A stretch of 14,594 nt of DNA from an uncultured Clostridia bacterium. Lineage in GTDB: Bacteria > Bacillota > Clostridia > Christensenellales > UBA1242. Both the position numbers and the translations under genes were made by a program. The notes under the pieces are model-generated. The model saw only the letters and a list, made by a program, of their open reading frames with translations, was not told where the DNA came from and ran no database searches. Every line of letters starts with the position of its first letter. Positions within the stretch are counted from its first letter, which is position 1. Positions 5,561 to 13,026 of this stretch are shown here, in pieces. The stretch covers positions 1 to 14,594 of the forward strand of contig CAOJFR010000027.1 in assembly GCA_948434855.1 (NCBI GenBank). The letters run 5' to 3'.

Positions 5561-7744
5561 ATGGCTAGAGAGTTTTCTGCAAACGATGCTAAACTGCTTA
5601 TAACAAAGCATCAGGATTTGCTAAAAAATTTAAAAAGTGTAAGCAGGTCTGAACAGTTTTTAAGAGAGAACATTAGTAGGGCTGTTGAAGCTTATATTGA
5701 AAAAGAAGTGTTCAGAGTTTTAAGTGAAGTTTCGGTTGAAGAGTTAAATAGAGAAAAGCGTGGAATTAGAGTTAAGCCACTAATATATCATAACTTAAAA
5801 ACCATGGTTGATGTGTGGGGTCTTTCTGTTGAAAATCTTTCATCAATAAGAGGCATAAGTGAAGAATCAGCAAAAGTTATTAAGCAAACAGTGGATGACT
5901 TTGCAGATAAAACTCGTCTGGAAATAAAAATTAAGCTTAGTGCAGACAACAAAACAACTGAAGCTTCAGAACTTGTAAAAAATGTTTCAATATATAAAAA
6001 CAGTTTAAATATTATTAAGCAAAGTAAAAATGTTTTAAGCGAATATTCTGACATGATTCAGCAAGATATTGCTAGCTTAAATTTTTCAACAAGTGGGCTT
6101 AAATGGTTGTTTTCTACTAAAGCAAAAAAGCTTAAAGCGACAGAAACTCATAACAAATTAAATGAACTTTTAAGCGGAGATTATGGTCTTAAGGCGAATG
6201 ATATTATATCAAATTATTTAAATATTTCAGAAACAAATTTTGATGATGCTTGGAATGATTTTGTTAATGATAATGTTAATTTTTATAATATTTTAGAAGA
6301 GTTAGACCCAAGTTTGCTTGGCTCTGAAAATAAGGTTTATGGCTTGCCAGAAGATTTGGCAAAAGAAATAAATGATGAGTGTTTGTTTCCTAATGGCTTA
6401 ACTTGCACGCTTAGACGCTATCAAGAATGGGGTGTTAAATATATTCTTCATCAAGAAAAAGTTTTGCTTGGAGATGAAATGGGTTTAGGCAAAACCATTC
6501 AAGCGATTGCAACAATGGTTTCATTAAAAAACATTGGGTTATCACATTTTTTGGTGGTTTGTCCTGCTAGTGTTTTAACAAATTGGTGCAGAGAAATTGA
6601 AAAGCACAGTTTACTTAAAGCAATCAGAGTTCATGGGGATGACAGAGAAGATGCTATTAAGTTATGGCTTAGTAGTGGTGGGGTTGCAGTAACAACCTTT
6701 GAAACTGTGGCTCACTTTAATTTGCCAGAGGAGTTTAAGATCTCTTTGCTTGTTGTTGATGAAGCGCATTATATTAAAAACCCAAGTGCAAAAAGAACCT
6801 CTGGAACAAAAAATTTATGCAAATATGCAGATCGAATTTTGTTTATGACAGGAACAGCACTTGAAAACAATGTTGATGAAATGATTGGCCTAATTTCTAT
6901 TTTGCAACCTCAGGTGGCAAGAAGTTTGAAACGAATAGCATTTATGTCTGCAGCACCACAATTTAGAGAAAAGGTTGCACCAGTTTATTATAGAAGAAAA
7001 AGAGAAGAAGTTTTAAAAGAATTGCCTGATCTTATTGAAAGCAAAGAATGGTGTGAAATGAGCATTGATGAAGAAGATGTTTATGAAGATGCAATTTTGG
7101 CAAGAAACTTTATGCAGGCAAGAAGAGTGTCTTGGAACATTGATAGTCTTTCAAAATCTTCAAAAGCTAACAGACTAATGGAAATTGTTAAAGAGGCTGA
7201 AGAAGAAAACAGAAAGATTATTGTATTTTCATACTTTTTGGATACAATAAGCAAGATCTCTGAATTTTTAGGCGACCGCTGTCTAGAGCCAATAACAGGA
7301 GCCTTAATGCCAAATAGAAGGCAAGAAATTATTGATGAGTTTAATAATTCGCCCGCAGGAAGCGTTCTTGTTTCGCAAATTCAATCTGGTGGAACAGGCT
7401 TAAACATTCAAAGCGCAAGTGTTGTTGTTATTTGTGAGCCACAGCTTAAGCCTTCAATTGAAAATCAGGCAATTTCAAGAGCTTATCGCATGGGGCAATC
7501 AAGAAGTGTTTTAGTTTATAGACTGCTTTGCGAAAATTCTATTGATGAAAAAATTACGGATTTGCTTGAGCAAAAACAAAAAATATTTGATGCGTTTGCT
7601 GATGAATCTGTTTCTGCAAAAAAGAGCATGGAAATTGATGAAAAACTATTGGGCGATATAATTTCAGAGGAAATAGAAAGAATATCTCAAAAAAGGGGTT
7701 TGACACAACCTAACACAAATGAAAATAAAGAAGACAAGAATTAG
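5561..7744 (+). CDS. SNF2-family DEAH helicase/ATPase
   Basis: 727 residues. It is a double-stranded-DNA-translocating ATPase of helicase superfamily 2, SNF2 group. The motifs are complete: GDEMGLGKTIQ (Walker A, 304-314), DEAH (400-403), TGTALEN (430-436), SQIQSGGTGLNIQ (motif V, 605-617) and QAISRAYRMGQ (arginine fingers, 636-646). The first 280 residues are helical, with a likely helix-hairpin-helix (LSSIRGISEESAKVIKQ, 93-109), suggesting DNA contact. The tail after residue 690 is charged and lysine/asparagine-rich. No nuclease or methylase domain is visible. The start at 5561 has GGAGG six bases upstream and lies just behind the predicted transcription start. It heads a co-oriented run with gaps of 46 and 32 bp to the next two genes. 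A repair, transcription or defence role cannot be told from sequence. Confidence 0.93.
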   Translation: MAREFSANDAKLLITKHQDLLKNLKSVSRSEQFLRENISRAVEAYIEKEVFRVLSEVSVEELNREKRGIRVKPLIYHNLKTMVDVWGLSVENLSSIRGISEESAKVIKQTVDDFADKTRLEIKIKLSADNKTTEASELVKNVSIYKNSLNIIKQSKNVLSEYSDMIQQDIASLNFSTSGLKWLFSTKAKKLKATETHNKLNELLSGDYGLKANDIISNYLNISETNFDDAWNDFVNDNVNFYNILEELDPSLLGSENKVYGLPEDLAKEINDECLFPNGLTCTLRRYQEWGVKYILHQEKVLLGDEMGLGKTIQAIATMVSLKNIGLSHFLVVCPASVLTNWCREIEKHSLLKAIRVHGDDREDAIKLWLSSGGVAVTTFETVAHFNLPEEFKISLLVVDEAHYIKNPSAKRTSGTKNLCKYADRILFMTGTALENNVDEMIGLISILQPQVARSLKRIAFMSAAPQFREKVAPVYYRRKREEVLKELPDLIESKEWCEMSIDEEDVYEDAILARNFMQARRVSWNIDSLSKSSKANRLMEIVKEAEEENRKIIVFSYFLDTISKISEFLGDRCLEPITGALMPNRRQEIIDEFNNSPAGSVLVSQIQSGGTGLNIQSASVVVICEPQLKPSIENQAISRAYRMGQSRSVLVYRLLCENSIDEKITDLLEQKQKIFDAFADESVSAKKSMEIDEKLLGDIISEEIERISQKRGLTQPNTNENKEDKN

Positions 7745-7790
7745 AACAAAGTAAAATTGAGAAAAACAAAGTTTAAGGGATAAAAATATA

Positions 7791-8291
7791 ATGGGCAAAG
7801 TTGTTTATGGTTTTCCTGCGGTTGGAAAGACAACTCTTTATAAAAAGTATGGGGATGAAAAAAATCTTTTCTTAGACTTGGAGAGTAGTGATTATCACTA
7901 TGTTTTATCGGAAAAAGAAAAGAAATTGTTGGTTGAAGAAAGAAAAGGAACAAAGAAGAAAATTAATCCTAATTGGCCAGAAAACTATTTTAAAGCAATC
8001 GTTGAAAATTTAAACTTGTTTAAATTTGTTTTTGTTTCTCATGACGGGATAGATTTGTGTAAAAAATATAACATTCCATATTGGAGAATTTTTCCTGACT
8101 ATGACTGCAAGGAAGAATATATTGAAAGAATGAAATTTAGAAAAAATTCTAGTGCTTTTATAAATAAGCTTGAGAAAAATTTTGAAAGCTATGTTAAGGA
8201 AAGTTATCAAGATAAATTTTGTGAGAAGAAATTTGTTTTGCACAAAGGTGAATATATTGAAGATGTTTTTTATAGAGAAGGCATAATTTAG
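7791..8291 (+). CDS. Small P-loop kinase-like protein
   Basis: 166 residues. The Walker A motif GFPAVGKT (7-14) is followed by LDLESSDY (28-35), NPNWPENYFKAI (59-70), a second strand FVFVSHDG (79-86) and FPDYDCKEEYIERMKFR (101-117). This order resembles small uncharacterised P-loop kinases of Firmicutes and their phages, where the ESSDY and YIER-R segments probably correspond to the substrate and lid regions. The substrate is not known to me; a nucleotide or sugar kinase activity is inference. AAGGG lies about ten bases before the ATG. It probably shares a transcript with the SNF2 gene 46 bp upstream and the HAD gene 32 bp downstream. Confidence 0.8.
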   Translation: MGKVVYGFPAVGKTTLYKKYGDEKNLFLDLESSDYHYVLSEKEKKLLVEERKGTKKKINPNWPENYFKAIVENLNLFKFVFVSHDGIDLCKKYNIPYWRIFPDYDCKEEYIERMKFRKNSSAFINKLEKNFESYVKESYQDKFCEKKFVLHKGEYIEDVFYREGII

Positions 8292-8323
8292 TTTTTTTGT
8301 AAAAGTTAAAATGGTGGTAGAAT

Positions 8324-8908
8324 ATGATTTTTGTTATTGATGTTGACGATACCATGTGTGATAGTGATGGGTTTAGTGAATATTATATAGAGAGATTTTT
8401 TAGTGAGCATAATTTGCCTTATAAGCTGGTAAATAAAGTTTCACGTTTTGCTGAAGGAAAGTTTGACTGGGATATGCAAACTGCTAATGCATGGTATAAA
8501 AAATATGGTGACGAAATGATGCTGAATTTTCCACCAAGACCTAATGCAATAGAAACAATGAATTATTTATATGATGCTGGGCACACAATTATTTATGCTA
8601 CTGCAAGGGCAAATGATTGGCATACAGATCCTGAAGCAATAACAAAAAATTGGTTTCAAAAACATAAAATTAAATATAGCAAACTTTATATTGGTGTTAA
8701 AGATAAAACACAAATTTGTAAAGACTTTGATGCTGATTTTTTTGTTGATGATGATATAAAATTGTGTGAAGAGGTTTCAAAATTTTCAGGGAAAACAACG
8801 GCTATTCTTATGCAAACTGAATATAACAATTTACAACCAAAGCCTGAAAATATTAAGACTATTTCAAGTTTAAGTGAGCTTATTAATATTATAAAAAACG
8901 CAAAATAG
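8324..8908 (+). CDS. HAD-superfamily 5'-nucleotidase-like phosphatase
   Basis: 194 residues. The HAD motifs are in order: DVDDT with nucleophile D6 and acid D8, ATAR (motif II, T93), a lysine in GVKDKTQ (motif III, about 126-128) and FFVDDD (motif IV, 140-144), which binds magnesium. The length and helical cap between motifs I and II (DSDGFSEYYIERFF, with FDWDMQTANAWYKK) fit the NT5C group of 5'(3')-deoxyribonucleotidases, which remove phosphate from nucleoside monophosphates. The exact substrate is inferred. GGTGG lies about seven bases before the ATG. It sits 32 bp after the P-loop kinase-like gene. A kinase and a phosphatase side by side suggest opposing steps on the same nucleotide pool. 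Confidence 0.85.
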   Translation: MIFVIDVDDTMCDSDGFSEYYIERFFSEHNLPYKLVNKVSRFAEGKFDWDMQTANAWYKKYGDEMMLNFPPRPNAIETMNYLYDAGHTIIYATARANDWHTDPEAITKNWFQKHKIKYSKLYIGVKDKTQICKDFDADFFVDDDIKLCEEVSKFSGKTTAILMQTEYNNLQPKPENIKTISSLSELINIIKNAK

Positions 8909-8932
8909 GCAATATTTATGTGAAAATTTGCT

Positions 8933-8938
8933 TATAAT
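8933..8938 (+). promoter_or_regulatory. -10 box for the GNAT gene
   Basis: A perfect TATAAT lies 42 nt before the chosen start at 8981, with no convincing -35. Its predicted transcription start near 8945 makes the in-frame TTG at 8942 an unlikely start codon. Confidence 0.5.
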
Positions 8939-8980
8939 GCCTTGTTTAATCTGAAATTTTTAGTTTGGAGCAACATTTGT

Positions 8981-9478
8981 ATGAACATTATTATTTCTAA
9001 AGCCACTAAGGAAAATATTGATGAAGCGATTAAGCTTTCAAAATTGTCAAGGCTTATTGTTAAAAATGGAAAGGTTGAAAAACTTGGAATTTATAAGCCT
9101 ATTTATAAAAAAAATTTAAAGAACATTTATGTGGCGACAGATGAAAATGGAAGAGTGATTGCTGCGGTTGAAGTTAACCTACTTAAAAAAGAAGATTATG
9201 AAATTTATGAAACAAATTTGCAAGAAAAACCAATTATGATTGGAAAGTTTTGTGTTGATGAATCCTTTAGAAAAAAACATATTGCAAGCAGGCTTATTGA
9301 AAAAATTAAACAGGATTTTAAAGAGTGTGTGCTTTATGCAGAAGTGTTATTGGCGCCAACGGAGAATACTCCTAGTTTGAAAATGATGCTGGCTAATGGA
9401 TTTAAAATTTATAAAAATATTGATTGGTATCATAAAGATTTTGATGCAACATTCACATGGGGATTTTTGAAATGTTAA
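8981..9478 (+). CDS. GNAT-family N-acetyltransferase
   Basis: 165 residues. GNAT enzymes move an acetyl group from acetyl-CoA to an amine. The acetyl-CoA-binding motif A is visible as GKFCVDESFRKKHIASRLI (88-106), with the pyrophosphate loop at RKKHIA. Motif B follows as LYAEVLLAPTENTPSLKMM, then LANGFKIYKN (137-146), the usual 'xxGF' signature. The acceptor cannot be predicted. GGAG lies ten bases before ATG 8981. It follows the HAD gene by 72 bp, has its own -10 box and ends at a shared terminator. Confidence 0.85.
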   Translation: MNIIISKATKENIDEAIKLSKLSRLIVKNGKVEKLGIYKPIYKKNLKNIYVATDENGRVIAAVEVNLLKKEDYEIYETNLQEKPIMIGKFCVDESFRKKHIASRLIEKIKQDFKECVLYAEVLLAPTENTPSLKMMLANGFKIYKNIDWYHKDFDATFTWGFLKC

Positions 9479-9487
9479 AATTTTTAA

Positions 9488-9521
9488 TAAAAAACACACC
9501 TTTGATTTGGTGTGTTTTTTT
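9488..9521. terminator. Bidirectional terminator between convergent genes
   Basis: AAAAACACACC (9490-9500) and GGTGTGTTTTT (9509-9519) form an 11-bp stem with an 8-nt loop, ending in T-runs on both strands. It serves the GNAT gene on the plus strand and the P-loop gene on the minus strand. Confidence 0.93.
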
Positions 9522-9522
9522 A

Positions 9523-10422
9523 TTAAGGTTCATAGATTTTTATTTGTTGCATTTGTGAAATAATTTCATTTACAACTTTTGAAATTTCATCTTGATTAAG
9601 GTTTAATGATTTTGCAATTTTTTCAACGGTATTGTTTCTGTCAAAATGCTCAAAAGTTAAATTATATAGTTTGTTAGGTTTAACAGTTATATTTGCATAT
9701 TTTTTATAAGAGTCAGGATTATTTAGATACATTCTGTTTGCAGCGTCATGAATATCGGCGCAAGGAAGGGTATAATATTCTTCACAAGGTTCAATAAAAA
9801 CTTTATATGGAATGTTATCAAAAATTTTGTCCTGATAAGTTTTTATATCTATGTCTGGAAATCTGTATTGAACATAAGTTATGTCTTGTCCGCTCATGTC
9901 ATAAACTGGACCAATGTTTGCACCGGCATCAATGATTAGTGGCTTTTTATATTTTTGAAGACATCTTTCTAAAACTTTTAAGAAAACTGTTTGGTCATAT
10001 GTCATGAAACTATCATTGCAAAACATATGGGTTTGAGATTGAATGTTTGCAAATTCTTCATAGTTTTTTACAATGTCATTAAAATCTACAAATTTAAATG
10101 TTTCATTTAGTGCAAACTTTTCTTCTTCGCTATTTTCAAAATCGGCAATAAGTTTTAATTTAAGGTTATTAAAATCTTCAGAATTTTCTCCGCCGCATTC
10201 ATTTTTGAGTTGTTCAATTTCTCTTGAAAGCATAAACTTCCTTTCATGGATTGAGAAAAAGAGATTTTTGTTATAGGCGTCATTGCAATACTTAAAAAAG
10301 AGGTCTAGTTTTAAAATTTCATATTTTCCAAAACCATTTTTCTCTAAACTGTCTTGAAGAACTGATGCTATGCTAGATTTTCCGACTGCCTTTGGACCTA
10401 TTAAAATTATATTTTTATTCAT
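9523..10422 (-). CDS. Uncharacterised P-loop NTPase
   Basis: 299 residues. A Walker A motif GPKAVGKS (9-16) follows the first strand NIILIG, in the manner of shikimate-kinase-like or AAA-type ATPases. KLDLFFKYC (38-46) may be the second strand and substrate region, and PLIIDAGANIGPVY (161-174) looks like a buried strand with a catalytic loop. The C-terminus (TVEKIAKSLNLNQDEISKVV) is helical. I cannot assign a family or substrate. The start must be at 10422 because the P-loop lies only eight residues in. There is no Shine-Dalgarno sequence, and the -10 box ends six bases before the ATG, so the mRNA is probably leaderless. It faces the GNAT gene across a shared terminator. Confidence 0.85.
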   Translation of the reverse strand: MNKNIILIGPKAVGKSSIASVLQDSLEKNGFGKYEILKLDLFFKYCNDAYNKNLFFSIHERKFMLSREIEQLKNECGGENSEDFNNLKLKLIADFENSEEEKFALNETFKFVDFNDIVKNYEEFANIQSQTHMFCNDSFMTYDQTVFLKVLERCLQKYKKPLIIDAGANIGPVYDMSGQDITYVQYRFPDIDIKTYQDKIFDNIPYKVFIEPCEEYYTLPCADIHDAANRMYLNNPDSYKKYANITVKPNKLYNLTFEHFDRNNTVEKIAKSLNLNQDEISKVVNEIISQMQQIKIYEP

Positions 10423-10428
10423 ACTTTT

Positions 10429-10457
10429 ATTATAATATTTTTAAATTAATTAGTCAA
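10429..10457 (-). promoter_or_regulatory. Near-consensus promoter giving a leaderless transcript
   Basis: On the minus strand TTGACT (10452-10457), a 17-nt spacer and TATAAT (10429-10434) are followed by six bases and then the ATG. This is among the strongest promoters in the window and places the transcription start at the start codon. Confidence 0.88.
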
Positions 10458-10485
10458 TAGTAAATTTTTTTTAAAAAAACACTTC

Positions 10486-10511
10486 CATAATGCATAACAT
10501 TATGATATAAT
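10486..10511 (+). promoter_or_regulatory. Extended -10 promoter with an overlapping inverted repeat
   Basis: TATAAT (10506-10511) preceded by TGA gives an extended -10; no good -35 is seen. CATAATG (10486-10492) and CATTATG (10498-10504) form a 7-bp inverted repeat over the spacer, a plausible repressor site for the two-gene unit that follows. Confidence 0.6.
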
Positions 10512-10533
10512 GCTTTAGGAAAATGAGGTGAAT

Positions 10534-11145
10534 ATGGACGCAACTAAAACACTGAGAGAAAAAAATTGTGAACAAATTAAAAATTTGAATATTTGTATTG
10601 CAGAAGTTTTTGAAATTATTAATGAACTATTAGGAAAAAATGATAATTCAAAAATTTTAAAGATTAGGGAATTTTTGGTTACAACGGTTGAAAGATTTGG
10701 CACAAATTCTTATGGAGATTTATCAGTGCAAAAATCAGAAAATTCAAGTTTGGTAAATCAGCTTAAATTAACAGTGGTTAAAAAGATTTTGGAATTAATC
10801 AATGTTATTACTTTTGCTGCAGAAAAAAGTTTAACAAATAAGTTGGTGGTTCATGGCATTCATCTTGAAGCCATTTTAAACAAGCTTGGCTATGATTTGT
10901 TTTCATTTCCAATGGGTCAGCTTTATGATGTTGCATTAGACACTCAGCTGGCAGTTATTGAAAATCATGAATATGTTAACAGCGTAGATAAAAAGGGTCT
11001 AAAAAACTGGTATGTTAAAAATAGCGCTTTTGGTTGCATTGAAAGAAAGGCAAGTGAAAATAAAAAAGTTATTGAAAAAGCAAAAGTGACACTTACTGAT
11101 AGTTTGGATAGTTTTGGAAAAAGAAAACCTGCAGAAAAGTCTTAG
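10534..11145 (+). CDS. Conserved-looking hypothetical protein, possibly GrpE-like
   Basis: 203 residues, cytosolic, with no signal or membrane segment. Residues 1-110 are mostly helical with heptad-like leucine spacing (IAEVFEIINELLG, VVKKILELINVI). From about 111 the order LEAILNKLGYD, LDTQLAVIENHEY, and FGCIERKASENKKVIEKAKVTL loosely resembles the C-terminal beta domain of GrpE, the DnaK nucleotide-exchange factor, where a helix is followed by 'D...h.av' and 'GY.l..rvlrpa.V.v'. The match is weak, so GrpE-like is only a hypothesis. ATG 10534 is chosen over the in-frame GTG at 10528 because the predicted transcription start is near 10518 and GAGGTG precedes the ATG. The Nudix gene starts 20 bp after its stop. 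Confidence 0.75.
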   Translation: MDATKTLREKNCEQIKNLNICIAEVFEIINELLGKNDNSKILKIREFLVTTVERFGTNSYGDLSVQKSENSSLVNQLKLTVVKKILELINVITFAAEKSLTNKLVVHGIHLEAILNKLGYDLFSFPMGQLYDVALDTQLAVIENHEYVNSVDKKGLKNWYVKNSAFGCIERKASENKKVIEKAKVTLTDSLDSFGKRKPAEKS

Positions 11146-11165
11146 TTTTTACTTTGGAGAAGTTT

Positions 11166-11639
11166 ATGGAAAATTTGACAACAACACTGCTTTTGATTAT
11201 AAAAGATGATAGAATTTTGCTTGCAAGAAAAAAACGTGGTTTTGGTGAAGGTAAGCTTAATGGTGTTGGTGGAAAACAAGAAATTGGTGAAACTATTGAA
11301 GAGACAATGATTCGTGAAACTCAAGAAGAAATTGGTGTTGTTCCAAAAGATTTTTTTAAGATGGCCATAATTGATTTTGATGAATATGTTAAGGGAAAGA
11401 GAACAAATGTTTCTATGCATATTTTTCTTGCAAAAGACTTTGATGGTGAAATTTCAGAGAGTGATGAAATGAATCCTGAGTGGCACGATTTGAAAAATAT
11501 TCCGTTTAATCAGATGTTTGCAGATGACAATTTTTGGCTTCCAGAAATTTTAAAGGGAAACAAAGTAATTGGCAATTTTGTTTATGATGAGGATTTTAAT
11601 ATTTTATCAAAAGACTTAAAAATTGTTGAAACATTATAA
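11166..11639 (+). CDS. MTH1-type Nudix hydrolase (oxidised purine dNTP pyrophosphatase-like)
   Basis: 157 residues. The Nudix box is complete as GKQEIGETIEETMIRETQEEIG (about 36-57), fitting Gx5Ex7REx2EExG, whose glutamates hold magnesium. The surroundings match the MTH1/NUDT1 group more closely than classical MutT: GKLNGVGGK just before the box, then MHIFLAKDFDGEISESDEM and PEWHDLKNIPFNQMFADDNFW. The DEMxPxW segment resembles the base-recognition residues of MTH1. The likely role is to hydrolyse damaged nucleoside triphosphates such as 8-oxo-dGTP to monophosphates. GGAG eight bases before ATG 11166 supports this start over TTG 11154. It is co-transcribed with the upstream gene and followed by a terminator. 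Confidence 0.92.
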   Translation: MENLTTTLLLIIKDDRILLARKKRGFGEGKLNGVGGKQEIGETIEETMIRETQEEIGVVPKDFFKMAIIDFDEYVKGKRTNVSMHIFLAKDFDGEISESDEMNPEWHDLKNIPFNQMFADDNFWLPEILKGNKVIGNFVYDEDFNILSKDLKIVETL

Positions 11640-11652
11640 TATAATTTTAGTA

Positions 11653-11690
11653 ACTCTAGTGAAAGTGAACCTCACTTGAGTTTTTATTTA
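11653..11690 (+). terminator. Terminator after the Nudix gene
   Basis: ACTCTAGTGA (11653-11662) and TCACTTGAGT (11672-11681) pair with one mismatch, followed by TTTTATTTAT. Confidence 0.8.
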
Positions 11691-11764
11691 TCTAAAAATG
11701 ATACAAATATAAGAAATATTAGCGATTTTTAATAAAAATGTATAAGTTTTGCGTTTTTTTCTAA

Positions 11765-11778
11765 ACCTAAGTTTAGGT
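11765..11778 (+). promoter_or_regulatory. Dyad directly before the SHOCT-protein start codon
   Basis: ACCTAA-GT-TTAGGT is a perfect 14-bp dyad ending four bases before ATG 11783, and it contains the only Shine-Dalgarno-like AGG. It could be an operator, or an RNA hairpin that would cover the ribosome binding site. A TATAAG -10-like box lies at 11741-11746. Confidence 0.4.
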
Positions 11779-11782
11779 AATT

Positions 11783-12613
11783 ATGAAAAAATCAAAAAAA
11801 GTATCGGTTTTTTATATTATATCATGTTTGCTCCTTTTTACTGGACTTGTGTTTGGCGGATGTTATGGAGTATATCTTTCTGTCGGATTAAAATTTGTTA
11901 GGTCTAGTGTTTCAAATTTTACAGAAGGTATGAGTGCGGGCGATGCGCGAAATGTTTCCGTTGGGGGTTCAGTTAATTATTCAACATCTATGGTTGGTGT
12001 AATAATTTTATCTATTGCACTTATTGTTTTGTCTATTTTTGACTTTGTATATTTAATTAAGCAGGTAACATTTTTTAAACAATTTAAACCAGTGGCTGAG
12101 TCTGGAATTGTTAAGAAAGTGGAGAAAAAAATTAAGTCTCGTGGAAAGGTGATATTTTTTGTTTTCTTAATTGACATTTTGTCACTTGCAACTGGTGTTG
12201 CTGGAATTTTTGTAAACTCAAAAAGTTTTACTAGTGGGAACTTTGTTTGGATAATGTATGTTGTTGATGGACTGATAGCTTTGTTTTCGCTTGCTTCTAT
12301 TGTTTTATTGATTATTAAACTTAAGCAGGCGAAAAAACTTAAAGAAGAGCAAGACAAGCATTTGCAGGAAAGTGAAAAAGATGAAAAAAATAAAGTAGAT
12401 GCTAACGAAGAAAGAGAAATTGACAAACACTTGTTTGCTGAAAATTTTTCAAATACTGGAAGCATTGACGAACTTGAAAATAAACTAATTAAACTTAAGT
12501 ATTTAAAGTCGGCAAAATTAATATCGCCTGAAGAATATGAAAAGCTTAGGGAAAAATATTTTTATACGGATAAAAAAGAAGAAAAACCTTCAGAGAATGA
12601 AGAAGATAAATAA
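11783..12613 (+). CDS. Four-helix membrane protein with a C-terminal SHOCT domain
   Basis: 276 residues. Four hydrophobic segments are visible at about 9-36, 69-94, 121-144 and 154-179, with both ends probably cytoplasmic (MKKSKK at the start, a highly charged tail at the end). A lysine/glutamate-rich linker (180-225) leads to SIDELENKLIKLKYLKSAKLISPEEYEKLREKYF (227-260). That segment matches the SHOCT domain, a short helical hairpin found at the ends of many bacterial membrane and stress proteins and thought to mediate oligomerisation. Function is otherwise unknown. The tail ends in acidic residues (EKPSENEEDK). It is a single gene between a terminator and a spacer. Confidence 0.85.
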   Translation: MKKSKKVSVFYIISCLLLFTGLVFGGCYGVYLSVGLKFVRSSVSNFTEGMSAGDARNVSVGGSVNYSTSMVGVIILSIALIVLSIFDFVYLIKQVTFFKQFKPVAESGIVKKVEKKIKSRGKVIFFVFLIDILSLATGVAGIFVNSKSFTSGNFVWIMYVVDGLIALFSLASIVLLIIKLKQAKKLKEEQDKHLQESEKDEKNKVDANEEREIDKHLFAENFSNTGSIDELENKLIKLKYLKSAKLISPEEYEKLREKYFYTDKKEEKPSENEEDK

Positions 12614-12622
12614 TATTGTATG

Positions 12623-12676
12623 TTTCTATAAAATCATTTTAAATTTTTTTAATATATAAAAATATAGTTATAGAAA
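12623..12676. repeat. Inverted repeat downstream of the SHOCT gene
   Basis: TTTCTATAA (12623-12631) and TTATAGAAA (12668-12676) are perfect 9-bp inverted copies separated by 36 nt of A/T. It might be a weak terminator or a binding site. No T-run follows. Confidence 0.3.
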
Positions 12677-12798
12677 TTAAGCTTATAAGCAGAAATTTAA
12701 GATAAGATTTTTAGATAGTTTATGGAATTTATCAGGCGGGGCAACATAATTGACCTTGACGTTGGATTTGTAATTAGTACTGTTTAATTGTTAAAGCA

Positions 12799-12993
12799 AT
12801 GGTAAATGACATTATTATAACGCTAATCACAGCAATAAGTGTAGAGACAACTGAAAATTTGCTTAAACAAATTCATGATTTGCTTACAGAAAACAAGCAA
12901 CTAAAATCAGAAAAAGAAGCAAAGGGTTCAGAAAAAGTGAAAAATCAGCAACAAAAAGCAATAAAACAACAAAAGTATCAAAATAATAAATGA
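12799..12993 (+). CDS. Small hypothetical protein, hydrophobic start and Lys/Gln-rich tail
   Basis: 64 residues. The first 16 are hydrophobic (NDIIITLITAISV). Residues 17-37 look helical (ENLLKQIHDLLTENKQLKSE), and the rest is almost entirely K, Q, E, S and N. The low complexity and the weak ribosome binding site make this uncertain. In its favour, it ends two bases before a strong terminator, and TTGACG about 36 bases upstream of its ATG could be part of a promoter. It may be an ORF by chance. Confidence 0.4.
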   Translation: MVNDIIITLITAISVETTENLLKQIHDLLTENKQLKSEKEAKGSEKVKNQQQKAIKQQKYQNNK

Positions 12994-13026
12994 AAAACAC
13001 TCCATTAATTTGGAGTGCTTTTTGTT
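12994..13026. terminator. Bidirectional terminator overlapping the end of the XRE-membrane gene
   Basis: CACTCCA (12998-13004) pairs with TGGAGTG (13011-13017) around a TTAATT loop, with A-runs and T-runs outside. The stop codon of the minus-strand gene (13005-13007) lies in the loop, so one arm of the stem codes for its last residues. Confidence 0.88.

Noticed and set aside
10486..10504. Inverted repeat read as a terminator of the minus-strand P-loop gene.
   Set aside because: It lies upstream of both divergent genes and has no T-run, so it fits an operator better.
11977..12465. Minus-strand 162-codon serine-rich ORF.
   Set aside because: Antisense shadow of the SHOCT membrane protein, with no ribosome binding site and low-complexity composition.
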